DNA of 5,210 nucleotides from Clostridia bacterium (GTDB taxonomy: Bacteria; Bacillota; Clostridia; Oscillospirales; CAG-272). The position numbers and the translations under genes were made by a program. Positions 1-5,210 of the stretch are shown piece after piece. Location: contig JAKSPW010000119.1 of NCBI GenBank assembly GCA_024404435.1, forward strand, positions 1-5,210, written 5' to 3'. Each line of letters opens with the position of its first letter. Within the stretch, counting starts at the first letter, position 1. The notes under the pieces are model-generated. The model was given only the letters and a program-made list of their open reading frames with translations. It was not told the DNA's origin and made no database searches.

Positions 1-2
1 AC

Positions 3-28
3 AATGCCGCTGCCCACGCAGCGGCATT
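3..28 (+). terminator. Stem-loop upstream of clpP, probable terminator of the preceding gene
   Basis: An 11-bp perfect stem (AATGCCGCTGC at 3-13 with GCAGCGGCATT at 18-28) closes a 4-nt loop, CCAC. The run of T after it is short (TTT, then GCATC), so as an intrinsic terminator it is imperfect and may allow partial readthrough into clpP. No promoter fits between this hairpin and the clpP ribosome binding site, so clpP is either transcribed by readthrough or from a promoter beyond the left edge. In many Bacillota the gene before clpP is tig (trigger factor); that gene is not visible here. Confidence 0.65.
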
Positions 29-46
29 TGCATCACCTCTAATCTG

Positions 47-53
47 AAAGGAG
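47..53 (+). promoter_or_regulatory. clpP ribosome binding site
   Basis: AAAGGAG lies 7 nt before the ATG at 61. It is a near-consensus Shine-Dalgarno sequence at ideal spacing and fixes the clpP start. It begins only 18 nt after the upstream stem-loop. Confidence 0.85.
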
Positions 54-60
54 ACACATT

Positions 61-645
61 ATGGCACTCGTTCCGATGGTAATCGAACAGACAAATCGCG
101 GTGAACGCTCTTACGACATTTTTTCCCGTCTTCTCAACGACAGAGTAATCATCCTCTCCGATGAGATCAACGACGCTACCGCATCCCTCGTCGTGGCACA
201 GCTTCTCTATCTTGAAGCAGAAGATCCCGACAAGGATATCAACCTCTACATCAACAGCCCCGGAGGATCCGTTTCCGCAGGCATGGCGATCTACGACACG
301 ATGAACTTCGTGAAGTGCGACGTTTCCACCACCTGCATCGGCATGGCGGCAAGCATGGGCGCTTTCCTCCTTTCGTCCGGCGCGAAGGGCAAGAGATACG
401 CTCTTCCCAACAGTGAGATCATGATCCACCAGCCTCTCGGCGGCGCACAGGGTCAGGCAACCGACATCAAGATCCACGCAGAGCACATCCTCCGTACGAG
501 AGAGACTCTCAACCGCATCCTTGCCGAAAACACGGGCAGGCCGCTTTCCGACATCGAGCGCGACACAGAAAGAGACAATTTCATGCGCGCGGACGCGGCT
601 GTCGAGTACGGTCTCATCGACAAGGTCATCAAAAATCACAACTGA
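61..645 (+). CDS. clpP: ATP-dependent Clp protease proteolytic subunit ClpP
   Basis: This is the cytosolic serine peptidase that forms a tetradecameric barrel and degrades proteins unfolded by ClpX or other Clp ATPases. The protein is 194 residues, the usual family length. The catalytic triad is complete: Ser98 in GMAASMG, His123 in MIHQP and Asp172 in ERDNF, the same numbering as Bacillus ClpP. The oxyanion/strand motif INSPGGS is at 64-70. The N-terminus ([11 protein letters not shown]) matches the family, with a very short leader before the usual mature start. The start is set by the AAAGGAG site 7 nt upstream. clpX follows after 12 bp, so the two are surely co-transcribed. I see no CtsR-type heptamer repeat or CIRCE inverted repeat in the 60 bases upstream, though the real promoter may lie outside the window. 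Nothing is truncated or unusual. Confidence 0.98.
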   Translation: MALVPMVIEQTNRGERSYDIFSRLLNDRVIILSDEINDATASLVVAQLLYLEAEDPDKDINLYINSPGGSVSAGMAIYDTMNFVKCDVSTTCIGMAASMGAFLLSSGAKGKRYALPNSEIMIHQPLGGAQGQATDIKIHAEHILRTRETLNRILAENTGRPLSDIERDTERDNFMRADAAVEYGLIDKVIKNHN

Positions 646-657
646 TAAGGAAAGACT

Positions 658-1925
<1,268 letters not shown>

Positions 1926-1926
<1 letters not shown>

Positions 1927-2246
1927 TGATCGTACTGTCGATAATCTGCGGAGTCATCTCCGCCGCGTGCTTCGTCGCGAGCGCCTTTCAGTTTGCGGAA
2001 AAAGGGCCGCTTTTAAACAACGCGTACCTGTACGCTTCCGAAAAAGAACGCGAAAAGATGGATAAGAAGCCGTATTACAGGCAGTCCGGAGTGGCGTTTC
2101 TGCTGATCGGAGTTCTGTTTGCGCTGAACACCGTCGAGCTTGCCGTCCGTACCGGATGGATGATCTACCTCATAACGGCGGCAGCCGCAGCGGCGATCGT
2201 CTACGCCCTCGTCTCTTCCCTGCTTATCTCAATAAAGAACAAATAA
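1926..2246 (+). CDS. Small three-helix membrane protein, DUF3784-like, function unknown
   Basis: The 106-residue product has three hydrophobic segments, roughly 2-21, 54-73 and 78-102 (the last with a run of six Ala), and a charged loop between the first two (about 36-52, rich in Glu and Lys). It ends in a basic tail, SIKNK. The pattern of first helix, a Gly-Pro/Asn-Tyr stretch, an EKEREKMDKK loop, then a helix beginning Arg-Gln-Ser-Gly resembles the DUF3784 family of small Firmicutes membrane proteins; that assignment is from memory of the pattern and no function is established. Its ATG overlaps the clpX stop (TAATG at 1924-1928), and only a weak purine-rich stretch precedes it, so translation probably depends on ribosomes finishing clpX. 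It is the last gene of the operon and its stop runs into the terminator. A role linked to ClpXP is possible but unproven. Confidence 0.75.
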
Positions 2247-2271
2247 AAATCGCCGCGAAAGCGGCGATTTT
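2246..2271. terminator. Bidirectional intrinsic terminator between convergent operons
   Basis: An 11-bp perfect stem, AAAATCGCCGC (2246-2256) and GCGGCGATTTT (2261-2271), closes a stable GAAA tetraloop. T-rich tracts follow the GC stem on both strands (ATTTTCATATTTG on plus; ATTTTTATTTG on minus), so one hairpin can end both the clpP-clpX operon and the queA-miaA operon. The A of the forward TAA stop and the last base of the miaA TGA stop are the outer bases of the stem. Confidence 0.92.
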
Positions 2272-3224
2272 CATATTTGTTTCATTACTTCGTCGGCAAG
2301 CTCCGTGGCGGTCTTTATTCTGCCGCCCTCGTCTGCGGTGAGCCTTATCCCGTCGTATCGGCGGAACCAAGTGATCTGCCTTTTTGCGTAGTTGCGCGTA
2401 TTCTTCTTGATCGTCTCGACAGCGTCGATGAGCGTTCCATCTCCGCGCAGATACGAGAGCATTTCCTTATATCCTATCGCCTGAGCCGCGGTAGAACTTC
2501 CGGGCAGCGCACCCGAGGCGAAAAGCTCTCTCACTTCCCTTTCGAGCCCCGCTTCCATCATCGCGTCGACGCGTTTTTCTATCCTCCGGTAGAGGACGTC
2601 TCTGTTCCCGTAGTCGAGCGTTATGACGGTGCAGTCGTACGGAGAATCTCCGACGACGGAAGCCTTGTCCGACTCCGATTTCGTCATGCCCGTGGTACGG
2701 TAGATCTCGATCGCGCGCATGACTCTCTTGACGTTGTTCGGGTGGATCGCCTCCGCCGATTCCGGATCGATTTTTCTGAGCATTTCGTGGAGCGCGGCAT
2801 TTCCGTTTTCCTCAACGAATTTTTTAAGTTCCTCTCGGATCTTTCCGCCGTCGCCGCTCCCCGCTTCCGAAAAGGACGTCGGTCTGAGCAGCGCGTCGAG
2901 GTACAGCCCCGTGCCGCCGCACAAAATCGGCAGCTTTCCGCGCGAGTAGACGTCCGAAATCACTTTTTTCGCCGCGTCCGCGTAATCGGATGCCGAATAA
3001 TTGTCCGACGGATCGCACACGTCGATCATGTGATGAGGGATTTCGCGTTTTTCGGCATTTGTCGGTTTTGCGGTGCCGACGTCCATTCCGCGGTATATCT
3101 GCATGGAGTCGCACGACACGAGCTCTCCGTCAAGTCTGCGGCAGAGTTCGAGCGCAAGCGCGCTTTTTCCCGACGCCGTAGCTCCCGTCACGGCAAGTAT
3201 CTTTATTTTTCCGTTCATTTTCAT
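2271..3224 (-). CDS. miaA: tRNA dimethylallyltransferase (tRNA A37 isopentenyltransferase)
   Basis: MiaA transfers the dimethylallyl group from DMAPP to N6 of A37 in tRNAs reading codons that begin with U, stabilising codon-anticodon pairing. The 317-residue protein is full length. It shows the P-loop GATASGKS (14-21), the DSMQIY motif (39-44, Asp39 being the expected catalytic base), GTAKP (50-54), HHMIDV (64-69), GGTGLYLDALL (103-113), HPNNVKRVMRAIEI (161-174), AQAIGYKE (247-254) and the tRNA-contacting segment RNYAKRQITWFRR (277-289). The ATG overlaps the queA stop by 4 bp (ATGA). The nearest GGAG is 16 nt upstream, too far for good independent initiation, so translational coupling to queA is likely. 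A second in-frame ATG two codons later (3218) is an alternative start. In many clostridia miaA sits near mutL and hfq; here it is paired with another tRNA modification gene. Confidence 0.97.
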   Translation of the reverse strand: MKMNGKIKILAVTGATASGKSALALELCRRLDGELVSCDSMQIYRGMDVGTAKPTNAEKREIPHHMIDVCDPSDNYSASDYADAAKKVISDVYSRGKLPILCGGTGLYLDALLRPTSFSEAGSGDGGKIREELKKFVEENGNAALHEMLRKIDPESAEAIHPNNVKRVMRAIEIYRTTGMTKSESDKASVVGDSPYDCTVITLDYGNRDVLYRRIEKRVDAMMEAGLEREVRELFASGALPGSSTAAQAIGYKEMLSYLRGDGTLIDAVETIKKNTRNYAKRQITWFRRYDGIRLTADEGGRIKTATELADEVMKQI

Positions 3225-4324
3225 AAAATTATCATCGCGTCTCCGAACGAGAAGAAGCGGTAGTGTTCCTTCACGGCGGTCTCGTAAGCGGACAGCATCT
3301 GCTCGCGTGAAGCGAACGCCGACACGAGCATCAGAAGCGTGCTCTCCGGCAGGTGGAAATTCGTGATAAGCGCGTCAGTCGCCTTGAAGCGGTAACCGGG
3401 ATAGATGAATATCCCCGTGTCGCCCTTATACGGCTGTACGAGTCCGTCGTCCGTCGAGACGCTTTCGAGAACTCTGCACGACGTCGTTCCTACGACGACC
3501 GTTCTGCCGCCTGCGGCACGACGCGAATTGATAAGCTCCGCCGTCTCCGGCGTGACCTCGATATATTCGGAATGCATCTCGTGATCCGCGATCTTGTCTT
3601 CCTTAACCGGGCGGAACGTGCCGAGCCCGACGTGCAGAAGGACTCTCGCGATCACGATCCCCTTTTTCTCGATCTTTTCAAGCAGTTCTTCGGTAAAATG
3701 GAGTCCCGCCGTCGGCGCAGCCGCCGAGCCCTCGGTGCGGGAGTAGACGGTCTGATATCTGTCGGGGTCCTCGAGCTTCTCCGTGATGTACGGCGGAAGC
3801 GGCATCGAGCCGAGATCGTTCAGCGCGTCGTAAAGAGTCTTGTATTCTTCGGATGCGACGAGCTTCACTACCCTGCAGCCGCCCTCGACAACGTTTTCGA
3901 CATATGCCGAAAGCTTCCCGCCGCCGAATTCGATGACGTCTCCCGGCTTCGCTCTCTTTCCGGGACCTGCAAGTGCCTCCCAACGGTCGTTCTCGATCTG
4001 CTTTAAGAGCAGGAGTTCGACGGGAGACGTGCTGTCCGTGTCGACGGCGCGTCCGAGATCGGCGTCAAACCGCTTCGAACGGTGGCCGATGATGCGCGCC
4101 GGTATGACTCTCGTTTCGTTGATGACGAGAGTATCGCCCTCGTTCAGGTAATCTATGACGTCGCGGAAGACCCGATGCTCGATATTCCCGCTTTCGCGGT
4201 CGATGCCCATAAGGCGCGACGAATCGCGCGGCCCGACGGGCGTCTGAGCGATGTATTCCTGCGGCAGGTCGTAATGAAAATCCGAAAGTCTGAGGCTTGT
4301 TTCGGGAAGCTCGTTCTTTATCAT
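3221..4324 (-). CDS. queA: S-adenosylmethionine:tRNA ribosyltransferase-isomerase QueA
   Basis: QueA transfers and isomerises the ribosyl moiety of S-adenosylmethionine onto preQ1 at wobble position 34, giving epoxyqueuosine in the queuosine pathway. From the ATG at 4324 the protein has 367 residues. Family signatures are clear: LSDFHYDLPQEYIAQTP (13-29), INETRVIPAR (68-77), SMPLPPYI (173-180), YQTVYSRTEGSAAAPTAGLH (190-209), HVGLGTFRPV (231-240), MHSEYIEV (250-257), GTTSCRVLES (279-288), FIYPGYRFK (306-314), ITNFHLPEST (320-329) and RFFSFGDAMII (356-366). The frame stays open to 4585, but codons before 4324 are antisense to the dapA riboswitch and resemble nothing. GGAG lies 11 nt upstream of 4324, and homology begins there. 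A stretch near 84-100 seems about 13 residues longer than in Bacillus QueA as I recall it. queA leads the operon; I found no convincing reverse-strand promoter. Confidence 0.97.
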   Translation of the reverse strand: MIKNELPETSLRLSDFHYDLPQEYIAQTPVGPRDSSRLMGIDRESGNIEHRVFRDVIDYLNEGDTLVINETRVIPARIIGHRSKRFDADLGRAVDTDSTSPVELLLLKQIENDRWEALAGPGKRAKPGDVIEFGGGKLSAYVENVVEGGCRVVKLVASEEYKTLYDALNDLGSMPLPPYITEKLEDPDRYQTVYSRTEGSAAAPTAGLHFTEELLEKIEKKGIVIARVLLHVGLGTFRPVKEDKIADHEMHSEYIEVTPETAELINSRRAAGGRTVVVGTTSCRVLESVSTDDGLVQPYKGDTGIFIYPGYRFKATDALITNFHLPESTLLMLVSAFASREQMLSAYETAVKEHYRFFSFGDAMIIL

Positions 4325-4335
4325 AAGAAGAAAAT

Positions 4336-4339
4336 CTCC
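4336..4339 (-). promoter_or_regulatory. queA ribosome binding site
   Basis: On the minus strand TTGGAGATTTTCTTCTT precedes the ATG at 4324; the GGAG core is 11 nt from the start codon. Together with the onset of QueA homology it decides for this start over the far upstream ATG at 4585. Confidence 0.65.
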
Positions 4340-4366
4340 AATCAGGGTAAAAATTTGCCGATATGC

Positions 4367-4395
4367 TTGACATCCTGTGCGAATTGTGCTAATAT
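4367..4395 (+). promoter_or_regulatory. dapA promoter (sigma-A type, extended -10)
   Basis: A perfect -35 TTGACA (4367-4372) is followed after 17 bp by -10 TAATAT (4390-4395). The TG of an extended -10 sits one base before it (TGC at 4387-4389). Transcription should start near 4402, giving a leader of about 377 nt to the dapA ATG, with the lysine riboswitch inside it. The promoter fires away from queA, whose start codon is only 43 bp from the -35. Confidence 0.8.
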
Positions 4396-4403
4396 AACCA
4401 TAG

Positions 4404-4424
4404 CGGCAGGCAATTTGCCGGCCG
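4404..4424. repeat. Imperfect 21-bp dyad at the predicted dapA transcription start
   Basis: The dyad is centred on T4414. CGGC (4404-4407) pairs with GCCG (4421-4424) and GGCAA (4409-4413) with TTGCC (4415-4419), with a single A/G mismatch between them. It lies within the first bases of the predicted transcript, so it could be a DNA operator or a 5' RNA hairpin (stem CGGC-A-GGC, loop AATTT). It is outside the riboswitch aptamer. Its right half contains AATTTGCCG, repeated exactly 60 bp upstream at 4352-4360, just before the -35. Confidence 0.5.
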
Positions 4425-4435
4425 TAAAATATAAT

Positions 4436-4599
4436 GATAGAGGAGCACCAACGAAAAGTACCCGATCGCGAGGCACCGCATGCCGCGTGAGCGTTCGGGA
4501 AAAGGCGAGTGGTGCCGAAGACGAGCCGCAGCGGAACGGCGCGTCTGGGCTGCAAGGCGAAAGCCTGCGGACTGTCACCGGTCACGGTGGAGGGCTATC
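4436..4599 (+). promoter_or_regulatory. Lysine riboswitch (L-box) aptamer
   Basis: Conserved L-box segments appear in order: GATAGAGGAGC at the 5' end, AAGTA (4456-4460), GGGAAAAGGCGA (4497-4508), GTGCCGAAG (4512-4520), CTGGG (4545-4549), ACTGTCA (4571-4577) and TGGAGGGCTATCT at the 3' end. Helices fold by eye. P1 is GATAG/CTATC (4436-4440, 4595-4599). P2 is GCACC/GGTGC, continued by CCCGA/TCGGG and CGC/GCG and capped by GGCA/TGCC. P3 is AGACG/CGTCT plus GCCG/CGGC. P4 is GCA-GGC/GCC-TGC with a GAAA loop. P5 is CACCG/CGGTG. The P2 loop CCGC (4476-4479) is complementary to GCGG in the P3 loop (4531-4534), the kissing contact known in this class. It senses lysine and sits upstream of dapA, a typical target. 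Confidence 0.96.
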
Positions 4600-4648
4600 T
4601 GTGTAAAACGTCGATCCTCGACTAATATATTATATTACACAGAGAGCC
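4593..4648 (+). promoter_or_regulatory. Antiterminator stem of the lysine riboswitch
   Basis: GGCTATCTGTGTAA (4593-4606) can pair with TTACACAGAGAGCC (4635-4648) over 14 positions with one A/G mismatch. The left arm contains the 3' strand of P1 and the right arm covers the start of the terminator stem, so P1 plus terminator and this stem exclude each other. Lysine-bound aptamer should hold P1 and allow termination; without lysine this stem should let transcription continue into dapA. The loop between the arms is AT-rich. Confidence 0.8.
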
Positions 4649-4666
4649 GGTTTTCAACCGGTTTTT
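4643..4666 (+). terminator. Riboswitch-controlled intrinsic terminator before dapA
   Basis: The core stem CCGGTT (4647-4652) and AACCGG (4656-4661) with loop TTC is followed directly by TTTTT (4662-4666). AGAG at 4643-4646 can extend the stem against the T run with A-U and G-U pairs. Six of the ten bases of the extended left arm are taken up by the antiterminator, as expected for an OFF switch. Confidence 0.88.
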
Positions 4667-4778
4667 ACTTATAATGGGGCAAATTCCCGAAAAATCGTGC
4701 ATGTAGCGGCAAAAATCGCCGCATAAGGCGGCAAATTCGGTGAAACGGCTCAGAACTCAGAAAGGCATGGTCAGCAGA
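4667..4778 (+). other. Post-terminator dapA leader with short repeats and competing hairpins
   Basis: These 112 bases carry no gene. GCGGC (4706-4710), GCCGC (4718-4722) and GCGGC (4728-4732) allow two mutually exclusive 5-bp hairpins. GGGCAAATT (4677-4685) and CGGCAAATT (4729-4737) are inverse copies of the AATTTGCCG found at 4352 and 4412. A TATAAT at 4670-4675 has no matching -35. No T run follows either hairpin, so neither is an obvious terminator. Confidence 0.4.
4759..4765 (+). promoter_or_regulatory. dapA ribosome binding site (poorly spaced)
   Basis: AGAAAGG ends 13 nt before the ATG at 4779 and only 1 nt before an in-frame ATG at 4767. The latter spacing is too short for initiation, which favours 4779 despite the long gap. 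It is the weakest initiation site of the forward genes with their own site. Confidence 0.5.
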
Positions 4779-5210
4779 ATGGAAAACTTAAACAAGAAAC
4801 TCGTCTTTGAGGGCGCGGCAACTGCCATCATCACTCCGATGAAGGACGGAAAAGTCGATTATCCGTCGTTCGGAAAGTTCATAGACTCACAGATCGACGC
4901 GGGCATCGACGCCATCGTCGTCTGCGGCACCACGGGCGAGGCGGCAACTCTTACCGACGAAGAGCACAAAGCGTGCATCAGTTTCACTGTCGATAAGGTC
5001 GCGGGCAGAGTCCCCGTCATCGCGGGCACCGGCTCTAACGACACGGCATACGCCAACGAGCTGTCGAAATACGCGTGTGACGCGGGCGCGGACGCGCTTC
5101 TCCTCGTCACTCCCTACTACAACAAAACGTCCCAGAAGGGACTCGTCAAGAACTTCCTCTCAACGGCGGAAGCTTGCGACAAGCCGATAATACTCTACAA
5201 TGTCCCGTCA
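4779..5210 (+). CDS. dapA: 4-hydroxy-tetrahydrodipicolinate synthase DapA (5' part, cut by the window end)
   Basis: DapA condenses pyruvate with aspartate-4-semialdehyde, the first committed step to diaminopimelate (cell wall) and lysine, in the cytosol. The 144 residues visible are about half of a usual protein of around 295. The N-terminal half of the TIM barrel is clear: [10 protein letters not shown] (11-20), the pyruvate-binding [10 protein letters not shown] (49-58), [11 protein letters not shown] (79-89), [10 protein letters not shown] (107-116) and IILYNVPS at the end. Tyr140 matches the catalytic-triad tyrosine of the family (Tyr133 in E. coli); the Schiff-base lysine lies beyond the window. 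I chose the ATG at 4779, giving MENLNKK before the conserved block; an in-frame ATG at 4767 would add MVSR but lies 1 nt from the ribosome binding site. Control by the upstream lysine riboswitch fits this role. The frame is open to the last base. Confidence 0.96.
   Translation, partial: MENLNKKLVFEGAATAIITPMKDGKVDYPSFGKFIDSQIDAGIDAIVVCGTTGEAATLTDEEHKACISFTVDKVAGRVPVIAGTGSNDTAYANELSKYACDAGADALLLVTPYYNKTSQKGLVKNFLSTAEACDKPIILYNVPS

Noticed and set aside
1..60. CtsR or CIRCE stress operator before clpP
   Set aside because: No tandem GGTCAAA/AGTCAAA heptamers and no CIRCE-type inverted repeat are present; the 11-bp stem is a terminator-like hairpin with a 4-nt loop.
2277..3263. Long open forward frame opposite miaA
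   Set aside because: The Arg- and Val-rich product is typical of antisense translation; miaA on the other strand is complete with all motifs.
4430..4435. TATAAT just before the riboswitch P1 stem
   Set aside because: No suitable -35 at proper spacing, and a start from it would remove the 5' strand of P1 and destroy the aptamer.
4325..4440. Reverse-strand promoter for queA
   Set aside because: TATATT and CATATC occur on the minus strand but neither has a credible -35 at 16-18 bp, so I could not support a call.
4325..4585. Upstream extension of the queA reading frame to an ATG at 4585
   Set aside because: The extra 87 codons run antisense through the dapA promoter and lysine riboswitch, have no QueA-like sequence, and the ATG at 4324 has a GGAG site and begins the conserved N-terminus.
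4082..4606. Forward frame across the queA start and riboswitch
   Set aside because: It lies antisense to queA and then inside a structured RNA; no homology-like composition and no ribosome binding site.
4670..4675. TATAAT just after the terminator, possible riboswitch-independent dapA promoter
   Set aside because: No -35-like hexamer lies 16-18 bp upstream (the bases are the GC stem of the terminator) and there is no extended -10 TG.

Overview
The window looks like a chromosomal housekeeping segment from a Bacillota (Clostridia-type) bacterium with moderately high GC, perhaps an uncultured gut lineage. This rests on strong AAAGGAG-type ribosome binding sites, a clpP-clpX gene pair, a DUF3784-like small membrane protein, and a Gram-positive-style transcription-terminating lysine riboswitch ahead of dapA. 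The taxonomic placement is inference from gene style, not from a search.

Layout. Bases 1-60 hold a strong stem-loop, probably the terminator of an upstream gene just outside the window, followed by the clpP ribosome binding site. Bases 61-2246 carry a forward operon: clpP (protease), clpX (unfoldase) and a small three-helix membrane protein whose start overlaps the clpX stop. A 24-bp gap made almost wholly of one bidirectional terminator hairpin separates it from the convergent reverse-strand operon queA-miaA (4324-2271), two tRNA anticodon-loop modification enzymes joined by a 4-bp ATGA overlap. Bases 4325-4778 are a long intergenic region that reads as a control region for dapA: an extended -10 promoter, a dyad at the predicted transcription start, a complete lysine riboswitch, an antiterminator/terminator switch, and a further 112-nt structured leader. 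From 4779 to the end is the first half of dapA (4-hydroxy-tetrahydrodipicolinate synthase).

How the parts work together. ClpX feeds unfolded proteins to ClpP, and both are intact with all key residues. QueA and MiaA act on tRNA: the former at wobble position 34 (queuosine), the latter at A37. DapA commits aspartate semialdehyde to lysine and diaminopimelate synthesis, and its leader should terminate transcription when lysine is plentiful.

I found no mobile element, CRISPR array, tRNA or rRNA, and no evidence of an undescribed multi-gene system. The points most worth a second look are the repeat and dyad elements around the dapA leader and the small membrane protein coupled to clpX.
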